DNA of 64,000 nt from Triangularia verruculosa (taxonomy: Eukaryota; Ascomycota; Sordariomycetes; Sordariales; Podosporaceae): the NCBI GenBank assembly GCA_033296885.1, contig MU863899.1:62001-126000 (forward strand), written 5' to 3'. Both the position numbers and the translations under genes were made by a program. This document shows, one piece after another, positions 46,523 through 56,671 of the stretch. Every line of letters starts with the position of its first letter. Positions within the stretch are counted from its first letter, which is position 1. Below the pieces are notes generated by a model. That model did no database searches. It was given only the letters and a program-made list of their open reading frames with translations, and was not told where the DNA came from.

Positions 46523-47617
46523 TCACGCCTTCAACCTCCCCTCCCGCCTCACCACATCCTCACTATCCCTCACCAAAAACCGATAAAACACCACCGCCGG
46601 CCCAATCGTCCCCGCATGCCAAAGACTATGCGCATCCAACCAACCCCCCAACGGCGCAAAATCCAACAGCTCCAAGCTCATCACCGCCACCACCCACATC
46701 ACGACCAACACCGGCCACATCATCCACCCCTTCCCTTCCCTGCTATACCTCTTCACACTGAACCAACTCCACAGCACAGTATGCACCACCCCCACCGCCA
46801 CATTCGCCCCCATATTATACGTATAATCCCACCCCACCCCCTTCAAATACCCAATATGCATCAAATACAACCCCGCACAAACCCCCGTCCACACCCTCCT
46901 CCCCCCTCCATTCTGTGGCTTATCCAGCCTAAACACCCTGACAACGGTATAAAACAAGCCGTACAAAACCGACGCCCCGGCAGCGAAGTAATCCAGCTCC
47001 TCCGTCACCCTAAAGTCTCGGGTGTGGAACACGGCCGAGAAGAACCAGGACGCCATCCCGACCCGGGCCAGCCAGATGTAGTACGGCCTCATGGTGTACG
47101 ACCTTGGGATCCTGGGGAGGACGTGGTTGCGCAGCCCGTCATAGTGCGCCCAAAAGTTCCCGAGAGAAAAGAGCACAGAGAATGGCTCCTGCATCCCCAG
47201 CACCCGGTGGAACGGCCATTTCCCGTGGAACTGGACGACGGGCTCGTCGCGGGAGAGGCGGGAGTCGGTGATGATGTGCTGGCACGTGTAGTCGCACTCG
47301 GAGGGGCAGGTCCAGAGGAGCAAGCGGCGGTGGAGGGGGATCGGGGTGGGGCTTTGGAGGCAGTTTTCGGTTTTGCAGACCTGCACACAGGAGGTGGTTA
47401 GAAGTGGTATGGGAGGGGGTTAAAAGGTGGGGGAAGGGATACTGACCTCAACACACTGCCTGAATTCAGGCAGTCTATCCCCTGCACTCGCGTGGGTCGG
47501 GGCTACAAATAACACAGCGACGAGCAAGAAGAGGAGGAGCATCAAGGGCGAGGAGGAGGAGGAGGAGGAGGAGGAGGAGGAGTAGCCCCCTTTCCGAAGA
47601 GAGCCGTTTATCGCCAT
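46523..47617 (-). CDS. PER1: GPI-anchor lipid remodelling protein Per1 (PGAP3-like)
   Basis: Per1 is an ER membrane protein needed to remove the unsaturated acyl chain from GPI anchors; it belongs to the CREST hydrolase superfamily. Minus-strand exons 47617-47447 and 47380-46523 give 342 aa. The N-terminus holds a run of about eleven Ser encoded by a GGA/TCC microsatellite, then a signal peptide around residues 24-45. The lumenal Cys-rich part includes FRQCVE..VCKTENC and LLLWTCPSECDYTCQ, followed by QFHGKWPFHRVLGMQEPFSV. About seven membrane segments follow. The likely metal/catalytic residues are visible in FHTRDFRVTEELDYF and in LDAHSLWHAGT near the end. The upstream extension of the frame begins at TTG and is not used. 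Confidence 0.94.
47550..47582. repeat. GGA/TCC trinucleotide microsatellite inside PER1
   Basis: An uninterrupted (GAG)n run of about eleven units. On the minus strand it encodes the poly-Ser stretch just before the PER1 signal peptide. Confidence 0.85.
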
Positions 47618-48789
47618 TGTGATTGCTGCTGTTTTTCTAATGAGCAAATCATCTGAATATCAAAAAAAACAGAAAACGCAAACAAAGAATAAGAAAAACA
47701 GCAGAGCTTCTCTTTGCGCAAGTAATGTTTGCCTCAAAAAACCAAGGAAACGCGACCTCGTCTCGCGGGTCCATCAACGTTGCCGAAAAACCGTCTGCTA
47801 GCAATGAATTGAATTGAATTGCCGGGATCAAACCCTCCGGCGGCAAGCAGCCCCCGGCCGGCAAACCCCCACACTTGACAACAGAAAAAAAAGCTCCCGG
47901 CTCGGCAAGGGTCCCTCCCCTCCACGTTTTTTTTTTTGTCAAAAAATCCTCCGGCGGGCAGCAGTCCCCCCCCTAGAGGAAAATCCGGGGGATGTGCAGC
48001 ATCAAAAGCCGCCGCCTCACAGGGCTGATAAATGGCCAAGAATATGGAGTACACTACGTATGTACAGTAGAGCCATGTCCCGTTTACCGAGTGGGGCTCT
48101 GTTGCAGATGGGGTACACTTTCAGGCGATACAAGTAGAGGCTTCCCTTTCACGATCAAAATGCTCTGCAAGTATAATATCCACATTCACTTGAATTTTTC
48201 AAAAAAGTTTTGCCATCACCGTATGGAGGAGCCTATCAACAGAGCGGGCAATATATACACCCCAAAATAAATACCGACCATCTCATAAACTTTCATATAG
48301 TCCCTCAGATTACGCCACCAGGCATACTCCCATCGCCGTTTCCTGTCAAAACCCGCATAGGCAACTCCTTCCTGGCCTTCCCCAACCCCGACCACCCGTC
48401 CTGTCACACGTGAAGAGACGAGTGCCCTTGTTCAATAAACTGCCAAGGCAGTAAAGTCACCTCCAGATAAACAAAAAGATTTTTGTATCCAAACAGTATG
48501 CGTTGCTCCTTTCTATGCAAAAAAGAAAGACAACCAGATGAAAGGAAAACAAAGAAATGAAAAGTGTGTGTCTGAGCCTGTGTTCTCTCTCTCTCTCTGT
48601 GTATATGGTATCCCGTTCGTGTTATATCGTAGCTGATTTCATCAAAATAGAGCCGTCCGTAGAGGTGTGGGTATGACCAAGTCAAACATATGACATAAGA
48701 AAAAAAGTATAAAACGAGTTGTCTCCCTTCCAACTGCAAATCCATGTCCCAACTCCAAGAGAGCTGACCCACAAAGCATAGGGAAGAGG
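47618..48789. other. Intergenic left of the hairpin
   Basis: 1.2 kb with A-rich runs near 47660-47700, a T tract near 47927, and a (CT)n run near 48585-48597. The left part should hold the PER1 promoter. No credible gene. Confidence 0.5.
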
Positions 48790-48956
48790 CACAACGTGCC
48801 CAAAAATTGCCATAAACTTCCGATTTTCGACAACCTCGCGCATACTTGAATGTGTCCTATAGAAACGTGGAAAATTTGTTTCTTTAGGACACATTCAAGA
48901 ATGCACGAGTATGTCGGAAGTCCGAAAGTTTGCGGCAATTTTTGGGCACATTGTGT
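48790..48956. repeat. Long imperfect inverted repeat (hairpin), ~78-bp arms
   Basis: The left arm, 48790-48866, and the right arm, 48878-48956, are reverse complements at roughly 80-85% by eye, separated by a loop of about 11 bases. The outer part (GTGCCCAAAAATTGCC) and inner part (CTTGAATGTGTCCT) pair perfectly. Most arm differences are transitions. Transcribed on either strand it would form one long hairpin. It could be a small foldback (MITE-like) element or a hairpin small-RNA locus. Confidence 0.85.
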
Positions 48957-49261
48957 TAAAGGTAGGAAAATCACCCCCAAAACGCCCACCGAAAGATATG
49001 AACAATGCTCCAAGATGATGAATGTTCAAAATCCGCCGAGGAGGGTATTTCCGTTCGTTCGCCGCAAGTCATGAGTTTGTTAAAAAGTCATTCATAGAAG
49101 CCACCTATGGCCCGTTTCATGTCAATGTCGTAAAAAAGTGTGTCGTAAAGTCCAGGCACTGATAGCCGCTACCACAAATAAAATGTGCCGACAGGTAAAA
49201 GCATGTACAAAGAAGTGAAGGTTTATGAGCCGAATAGTGGCACCATCGCCGTTTGTCTTGA
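48957..49261. other. Spacer, 3' side of the 652-aa gene
   Basis: About 305 bp, presumably the 3' UTR of the minus-strand gene to its right. No feature recognised. Confidence 0.45.
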
Positions 49262-51220
49262 TTACAAGGGCGACTGAGACCGACGGTTCGCTTCCCTCTG
49301 TCGAATTTCCTTGAGGCGCTGGTCAAGGTAGGCCAGGCGGCCGGCGAGGTTGGAGCGAACAGGAGAGGTATTGGACTCGGTGGAGGGTTGTTGGATGGTG
49401 GCAAATGGTCGACCAAGCATGCCAAGGTCAACACTGCCGCTTTGCGCGCGGTGCATTCTGCTGGGAAAGCTGAAGCTGGAGCGTGTTGCTCGGTGACCCT
49501 TAAATGGGGAGCCAAGGCGGGGAGGCTGGAGTGCTGGGGGTTCCAGCAATTGACCCCCCACATTGGGCATGCTGGTCGACGGGTTCAGTGTTGGGATCGG
49601 AGGAATCCTGGGGATAAAAAGCTCGTCGTGGTGGTTCGATGTTGTAGAGCTGAATTCCCGATCGGCACGCGCGTCGCCAGTCGAGTTCATGCTGAAGTTG
49701 GGGTCTAGCCAGAGGTCGGCACCGATGCTTGGCCGTATCCGAGGAACGCTTGATTGTGTGTGACGCCGTTTTTGAGTTCCCGACCTACTCATTCGCACTG
49801 GCGACTGGAGTGTCCGCCGAGGCCCAAGCGTCTGGCTCTGTCTGCGCGGCATTGGCCCGCTCAAACCAAGCACGGTGGCAAGCGAGCCCGAGGAGCTGGG
49901 TCCATAGCTCTTTGCGCCGAAGGGAGATCCCAAACGGCGGCGCTCCGCGAAAGAAGGCTCACCGTCGAAGGTCTCGAGACTTTGGCTTATAAGTGGCATG
50001 TCAAAAGCAGGTGCCAGAGGGAAGGGCTCGGTAGCATTGGTTTGCTCTTCCTCCGCAGGCTCAGGGGTAGATCCTGTGAGTTGAGCCAGAGGACCGGTTG
50101 GCTGCATGCTTTCTGCCGTGCTCATGGCAAGAGACAGAGACATGTCCTGAGTAGTGAATGGAATGGGCTCTCGCGCTGGTGTTGAGCACTTGTTCCAGTG
50201 GCGCGCAGCAGCTTGCGCGAAAGGTGTGGTGCTCCGAGGGAGGAAGCGTGGGTTCTTTGCGCCTGCCGCAGCTTTCTGTCGGCACAGCTCCCGCAGGTGA
50301 ACTCGAGTCGCAGCGCAGGTATGAGGCCATTGGATATATGTGCTGCTGTTCTCTGCGGTTGGTGTAGTGCTACCGCTCTTTTTTCCGTCGCTGACGTTGG
50401 CTGCCTTCGTCAAAGCTTTCGCGCCCTTCCAACTTCTCTTTGCTTCACGGGCCACACGAAGGCAGACGCCGTGAGGTGGGAGACAGCTTTTGCCCATGCG
50501 GAAAGGCGTCACCTTGGGGTCTTGTAGATACAGGATAAAAGTTGACCACAAATGGTCGCTCATCGCCTTGGTCCAGGGCGCCTTCCTGGCCTTGCCGTTG
50601 CCAACTGCGGATTGCTGGGCTACTGGCAGCTCGGGTTCCTGGTGGTACAGCTCCTTGCCCTCCAGAACTGGGCTGGCGCAATTGTCGTCGTCTGACAACA
50701 TGGAGAAGTGGCTGAACAGGGATGCGCTGGTCAACGTTGACCTGGCTGTCGAAGGTCTGCTGGATTCGTAGTCTGGTTCTGGCGTCGACTCGACACTGCT
50801 GGCAGTCGAGCCAATGGTCCAGTTGGGGTACTGAGCCGGCGATAGGCATGGAATGAAGTCGGGTACTGGCGTCTTGGGAGGCTCGTATGTCCGCCCAACA
50901 GGCTGCAAAAAGCTCGCGTCCATCTCTTCGTGAAGTACCCTGGACGGGAAAGAGTCAATGTTTCCCATGGCGAAGTCGTGAGAGCTTGTTTCTGGCTCCT
51001 CAATACTTGGTATCGGAACGTCGGCAGCAGCCACTGAAGCGAGAAACTGCTGGGTAGGTGCCGTGAGCTGAGAGACAACGCGCCTCTTAACTAACCTGAG
51101 GCGCGGTCTTGGTGGCGAAGGGACTTGAGCCTCGTCGTTGTCCGCGAAGGGCTCCGGTGTCCTGGGTATCTCAAGCCTGAAACCCCGTGGAAGGGTCGCA
51201 GAACCGGAATGTTGATTCAT
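49262..51220 (-). CDS. Hypothetical protein, 652 aa, fungal type
   Basis: One intronless frame from ATG 51220 (MNQHSGSATLPRGFRLEIP) to 49262. Most of it is low-complexity Ser/Pro/Thr-rich sequence with many SP/TP sites. A compact block at about residues 212-270 reads KAPWTKAMSDHLWSTFILY, then LQDPKVTPFRMGKSCLPPHG and VAREAKRSWKGAK. A second short block, YIQWPHTCAATRVHLRELCR, follows near 296-315. The W/L spacing and basic residues could form a small helical DNA-binding or interaction module, but I do not recognise a named domain. The end, YLDQRLKEIRQREANRR, may be a short coiled coil. A nuclear regulator is a guess only. Confidence 0.8.
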   Translation of the reverse strand: MNQHSGSATLPRGFRLEIPRTPEPFADNDEAQVPSPPRPRLRLVKRRVVSQLTAPTQQFLASVAAADVPIPSIEEPETSSHDFAMGNIDSFPSRVLHEEMDASFLQPVGRTYEPPKTPVPDFIPCLSPAQYPNWTIGSTASSVESTPEPDYESSRPSTARSTLTSASLFSHFSMLSDDDNCASPVLEGKELYHQEPELPVAQQSAVGNGKARKAPWTKAMSDHLWSTFILYLQDPKVTPFRMGKSCLPPHGVCLRVAREAKRSWKGAKALTKAANVSDGKKSGSTTPTAENSSTYIQWPHTCAATRVHLRELCRQKAAAGAKNPRFLPRSTTPFAQAAARHWNKCSTPAREPIPFTTQDMSLSLAMSTAESMQPTGPLAQLTGSTPEPAEEEQTNATEPFPLAPAFDMPLISQSLETFDGEPSFAERRRLGSPFGAKSYGPSSSGSLATVLGLSGPMPRRQSQTLGPRRTLQSPVRMSRSGTQKRRHTQSSVPRIRPSIGADLWLDPNFSMNSTGDARADREFSSTTSNHHDELFIPRIPPIPTLNPSTSMPNVGGQLLEPPALQPPRLGSPFKGHRATRSSFSFPSRMHRAQSGSVDLGMLGRPFATIQQPSTESNTSPVRSNLAGRLAYLDQRLKEIRQREANRRSQSPL

Positions 51221-53519
51221 CTTGTCTTTGACTGGAATGCTAGTGCGTCATAAAGAAACTAATTATGGTGAAGCAAGGGAATTTCGGCCGAGGGTTGGGA
51301 TTAGGGTGATGTTTGCGCAAAAGAAAAGCCACAGTCGGCTCCAGATGAAGCCGTTCGTGTGTTGTGTCGTTACAATCGTGTCGCAGTCGTTACTTCTTTG
51401 TGGTTTCTGCTGGCGGTGTCAAGCCAAACGGAGACAGGTGGACGTCTGGTGTCGTTCTAACAGGCAGACCCTGTCGATCAGAGGATAGATCTGGCGTCAA
51501 TCATCCGTGGGAAGCACAATGTTAAGCTCTGGGGGCGCGTTGTGTGGGTTTTGACGCGTTTTGGGGATGGTTTGGTGCCAGTGGGAAGGTAGCGCAGCGC
51601 ATGTCAAAATCGGATGGCTGGTCAAAGGGTGATGGATGGGCTGGGAACCTAGCTGGGGTCTGAGCAACGCAACCGCAAAAAGCAAGTGCACAGCCGCAGC
51701 AGAATCCAGGTCCAGCAAAGAGGTCCTCGGGCAATTGATAGAATTCCAGAGCAAGTTTAACAAAAAAAGAAATGTAGTCGTCAGTCTCGTCAGTCAGGGA
51801 AATCCAATCGGGGCCGTGTTCGCAGTGATATTGTCTGTGCTGTCCGTCATGTGTTGGAGTGTCCGTAAAGCATCTGAGACCCTGCGCCGAGCGCGACGGC
51901 CGTTCAATTGGGTCGCAAAAGGAGTGACTGCCCGGGAGAAAAGGGGGGAGGAAGGGGGAGGGGACTACGGCAGACGGGGCGTTGGGAATATGTAACTGCG
52001 CTGTCTGCGTTCCCGAAGCTGGGCAGAGGTAGAGAGAGGGGGGGGGGGTGTCAGTGTGGGTGTGAGTGTGGGCGGCACCAGGAAGGGCAGCGGACCCTTG
52101 ATCGCAAGGTCCCCTGAACACTTTATCCACTCCACCAGACTACACCAGTTGTCGACAGGGCCCAGGCCCCCTAGCAGACGACTCCAGAGTCCGGGATGGA
52201 ACCCAAACCTCAGGCAGCGTGCAGGGCAAGCTGTCGTGGATTCGTGGATTCGTGGGATCGCAGACTCGTGGCCCTCTTGGGATCTGACTATCAGTTGCCA
52301 GTTGGGCAGAGTCGCTGTTCGGCTGGCAGCAACGCGTCTTCGGTTGGTAAGTTGTGATGGAAAAAGCTCAACGGTTGCAGAATCACAGGATGGGAGCTCG
52401 ACGACCAGCCAGTGGCTTGTGTAAGTAACGCAGGCAAGTGGGGAGGAGCAGTGATTCACGCGTCGCGCAGCGCAAAACCTGAATAGCTCGGACCGTGCGG
52501 AGCGAATCGAATAACTGGGCTCCTTGCAAAAAAGTTGAGGCGAGAGAAAACGAAGGGGCTGGGGGAATTCTCGCATCCTGCAACCTAAGTCGACGTGCAG
52601 GAATCCACTTGGCGGGGAAAACGAGAGGATATTACTACGTCAGACACCTCCCGCGGGGTATTTCCGCTGCATTGAGACTGTAAGTCAGGATGATCCAGCT
52701 ATTTCACTTTAAATTGGCTTCTATGAGGCCGTTTAGATGAAGAGAGACAGGCTGCCGGGTAGATAGATCAAGAGTAAAAGAAATTGTTGGGATGAGAGGT
52801 AAAGGCACTGTGTGACCACATCAACAACGGCCTCGCTTGTGGGAGGGGTTGTTGAAATTTACCAGGGCCTCTGTCGCGTTTTTTCGCGTCCCAAACGCGT
52901 CTCGGCGGGCGATTTTTAAGTGGTTGTTTCTAAGTGCTTTTCTGCCCACTCACGTCCCTTTCGTATCCTTGTGCGCATAAAACACGAAGCAAGGGCTCAT
53001 CTCGATGGTTATTGGAACCACTTTGGGACAATTCATGATATGATAGAGAAGTGGTTGTTGTTTAGGCACACTTGCGCATTGATATGCTGTCGAGTTGAAA
53101 CGAAGCAAATCTACCAAGATCTGGAAAACCGGGTCCTATAGCGGCACGCCTGTCTGTGCGCCTCTGGGTTCGGCGACATTTCCCACATCGCGGTCTCGAT
53201 ATCGACGTTGTATCAAAAACTCTGGTCTCGGTTGGATATCCCGCACGCACCGCTTTCCGGAGCCTGTCCTTGGGGAGCGACCTAGATGGCGATCCTCGAG
53301 GAGGGAGCTTTCCCACCTCCGTCTTGTGGGCAACTTGATAATAAATACGCGGCAAATTACAGCGAGAAATCAGCAAGGAAGATACTTACATCCGCTGAAA
53401 GACAAGCGTTTGGGTACAAAAAGATTGTTGGTGCCAGGCGGCTAATATCACAGCTGCTAAGGATGGGTGCCACTCTACACTCTAATCCTTGAAAGTTCGA
53501 TAGCGTGGTACTTTGAGTG
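51221..53519. other. Intergenic between the 652-aa gene and the AT-rich island
   Basis: 2.3 kb with ordinary base composition. It includes a G run near 52040-52050. Open frames are short and overlap on both strands. The left third is probably promoter and leader of the 652-aa gene. No gene or RNA is supported. Confidence 0.5.
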
Positions 53520-53832
53520 GATATAAATAAAGGTCTTAAAACTAATAGAATTTTATTTATAAAACTAAAAAGTAATTTAAAAGTATATTAAAATATATAT
53601 AAAAAGCAGTAAATTATAAGTACTATTTAGTAACTAATATACCCCCCCTTTACAGCCTTATAAATAATTACCCATTTAAATATCGAACGTATTAATTTAG
53701 CTAAAAAATCGGCTAGTATTATTTCCTATATAATATAAATAATTACTTTTAAATTGAAATTAATAAGTTTTATAAAATAATTCTTTTTAATATATTACTT
53801 TATTTATATTTATATATATTTAATAAGATTAA

Positions 53833-54246
53833 TGTGACGAACCCCTATACAGAACCTCTGAAAGGGATACTCGGTTGAAGGCTACTTCTAACAATTGGTT
53901 CGGTGCAGTTAAACAGTGCACAACAAGATGTCTCAATGTAAACACAAGATACCGTGAATATAAGCTGTGATTGCATACTGCGGAACTATCTACAAGCTAT
54001 CTAGTTCCTCCGTATATATAGACCTGTGGATCACCAGAATCACGTTCCCTAAAGGTGATCTGGATCTCCTTTCCTTCCCGTAGCTCACTATGCCCATCGT
54101 GATCCTATCGCTCCGCTCACCGTAATCCTGTCGCTCTGCTTACCGGGATTACTGTGAGCCTTTCGCTCCACTCCCGATTGGTCCGTAATGATTGGCTAGG
54201 AGCGTCCCGCGCCCCGTACGTTAGTTCTTTATCAACGATTGTGACA
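53833..54246 (+). mobile_element. Solo LTR, copy 1 (414 bp), TSD ATTAA
   Basis: Begins TGTGACGAACCCC and ends CGATTGTGACA. It is flanked by the 5-bp direct repeat ATTAA at 53828-53832 and 54247-54251, the target-site duplication of a retrovirus-like integrase. It holds two 23-bp tandem units at 54102-54147. It is less decayed than its surroundings. No internal region is attached, so it is a solo LTR left by recombination. Confidence 0.88.
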
Positions 54247-54251
54247 ATTAA

Positions 54252-55003
54252 GGTCCTGGGAGTAAGTAGGTTATTAAATAACTAAGGTATTTAGAAAGTT
54301 CTGAATTATATAAGTTTTAATTAATTTAGAGTTATATATAAAAGTATTATTTTATTAAAGTATTTTCCGATAATTTTACTATTAAAATTAATAGAAAAAT
54401 GAGAGAATATACTTTTAGTAATTAACCGAATTAATGTTATTTTTTATTTTATATTAATTTAAGGCCTTTAATAATACCGGTAAAATAAGTTTAAAATATT
54501 TATCCGTTAGTTTTTTAATATAGTTTTATAAATTCTTAAAAATCTTTATTTAAAAATAAAATAATATATTTACAGTTAATATTTAAATTATTAATTTAAA
54601 CTTTGTTTAAAAAGATTTAAAAAGTTTACTTTTTTTTTATAAAATAAAATTAACGAAAAGTAAATTTTAATAATTTTTAATAAGCTTTTATATTTAAAGG
54701 TTATTTTAAAGGTTATTTAATATATTAGTAGTTATCGAATTCTATTAAATATCGAATAAATTAAATATCATAAAAGTTTAAGTTAAAAATAATTATCTAA
54801 AGTAAATTTTATAATAAAAACTATTTATCATTATATAAAATATTAATAATTTTTTTAATAACCTTTTATATTTTTAATAATAAGTTATTAAATTTATTAC
54901 TATTATAAAAGTAAAGCTAAGCCGGATTTAAAATAGTATATTATATTTACTTAATATTAAAATTTAAAGCTAAAGTAATTCGCTAATAAATTTAATTAAT
55001 ATA
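54252..55003. other. AT-rich spacer between LTR copies 1 and 2
   Basis: About 750 bp of extremely AT-rich sequence, presumably an older RIP-degraded repeat into which LTRs 1 and 2 inserted. No coding frame survives and its source cannot be named. Confidence 0.5.
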
Positions 55004-55440
55004 TATCACAATCGTTGATAAAAAACTAACGCACGGGGCGCAGGACGCTCCTAGCCAATCATTACAGACCAATCGGAAGTGGAGCGAAAGGCTCACGGTG
55101 ATCCCGGTGAGCAGAGCGACAGGATCACGGTGAGCGGAGCGACAGGATCACGGTGAGCGGAGCGATAGGATCACGATGGGTATAGTGAGCCACAGGAGGG
55201 AAAGGTGATCCAGATCACCTTTGGGGAACGTAATCCTGGTGATCCACAGGTCTATATATACGGAGGAACTAGATAGCTTGTAGATAGTTCCGCAGTATGC
55301 AATCACAGCTTGTATTTATGGTATCTTGTATTTACATTGAGACATCTTGTTGTGCACTGTTTAACTGCACCGAACTAATTGTTAGAAGTAGCCTTCAACC
55401 GAGTATCCCTTTCAGAGGTTCTGTATAGGGGTTCGTCACA
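55004..55440 (-). mobile_element. Solo LTR, copy 2 (437 bp), inverted, TSD ATATA
   Basis: The reverse complement of copy 1, ending GGGGTTCGTCACA at 55440. Flanking 5-mers at 54999-55003 and 55441-55445 are both ATATA. Its outer left end reads TATCACA where TGTCACA is expected, a G-to-A change. It contains three 23-bp tandem units (55103-55171). Confidence 0.87.
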
Positions 55441-55552
55441 ATATAAAAACGAAGGATTTTAACGGTTAAATATTTTTATAGGTAATTACCGAGGCTTTAT
55501 TATAAGCCGGCTTATAATAATTGCCTTTAAAAGTAAGATTTTACTAACTATA

Positions 55553-55916
55553 TATAACGAACCCCTATATAGAACCTCTGAAAGGGATACTCGGTTAAAG
55601 GCTACTTTTGATAATTAGTTCAGTATAGCTAAACAATATATAATAAGATATCTCAATATAAATATAAAATACCGTAAATATAAACTATAATTATATACTA
55701 CGGAACTATTTATAAGTTATTTAGTTCCTCCGTATATATAGTCCTATAGATTACTTAGATTATATCCCTTAAAGGTAATTTAAATCACCTTTCTTTCCTA
55801 TAGCTTACTACACTTACCGTAATCCTATCGCTCCGCTTACCGGGATTACTGTAAGCCTACCGCTCCGCTCCCAATTAGTCTATAATAATTAATTAGGAGC
55901 GTTCCGCGCTCCGTAC
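55553..55916 (+). mobile_element. LTR copy 3, RIP-decayed, 3' end missing
   Basis: This matches copy 1 from its start (TATAACGAACCCC, decayed from TGTGACGAACCCC) up to CCGTAC, then stops 27 bp short of the expected end. Many TG/CA dinucleotides of copy 1 are TA here. It has one 23-bp unit (55822-55844). It is preceded by CTATA, the same 5-mer that follows copy 4, so copies 3 and 4 may be the two ends of one element. Confidence 0.8.
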
Positions 55917-56280
55917 ATCTTTAAGTTTAAATGTAGCGTATATAACTTTAGATTCTTTATCCGAGAAACGGAAAAGGTAATACCGAAAATATATTTTAAG
56001 TTAAATTAAAAATCCTCTTAATTCTCTTTTAGTTCCTTTATAATGGTCGGGAGTTTTGAGTTTAATGCGATTTCCTTTTTTACGTAAGGTACCGATTTCT
56101 CGGTAAAGTGTATTATTTTCTTATATAAGGGCGTTATAAGAGAGGCGTAATTTATTTTCGAGTTTTTAAATATAGGTAAAAAGTTAGTTGATAGTAAATT
56201 AAGTATTGGTATTTCCGGCTATAGTATTAATTTAGTATTTTTAACTTATCTGATAATAGAGTTAAAGTAAGTATATAACG
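55917..56280 (+). mobile_element. Possible internal remnant between LTR copies 3 and 4
   Basis: 364 bp of AT-rich sequence between two same-orientation LTRs. No frame, primer-binding site or clear polypurine tract survives. If copies 3 and 4 are the ends of one element, this is all that remains of its internal part. Confidence 0.4.
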
Positions 56281-56671
56281 TATAACGAATCCCTATATAG
56301 AACCTTTAAAAGGGATATTCGGTTAAAGGTTACTTTTAATAATTAATTTAATATAGCTAAATAATATATAATAAGATATCTCAATATAAATATAAAATAC
56401 CGTAAATATAAATTATAATTATATATTGCGGAACTATTTATAAGCTATTTAGTTCCTCCGTATATATAGTCCTATAAATTACTTAAATTATATCCCTTAA
56501 AGGTAATCTAGATTACCTTTCCTTCCTATAGCTTACTACGTTTACTGTAATTTTATCGCTCCGCTTACCGGGATCACCGTAAGCCTGCCGCTCCGCTCCC
56601 GATTAGTCCGTAATAATTAGTTAGGAGCGTCCCGCGCCCCGTACGTTAGTTCTTCATCAACGATTGTGACA
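56281..56671 (+). mobile_element. LTR copy 4 (391 bp), RIP-decayed
   Basis: Begins TATAACGAATCCC (decayed TGTGACGAACCCC) and ends with the intact CGATTGTGACA. It has one 23-bp unit (56550-56572). Its left flank TAACG differs from its right flank CTATA, so it is not a solo LTR with its own duplication. Confidence 0.83.
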
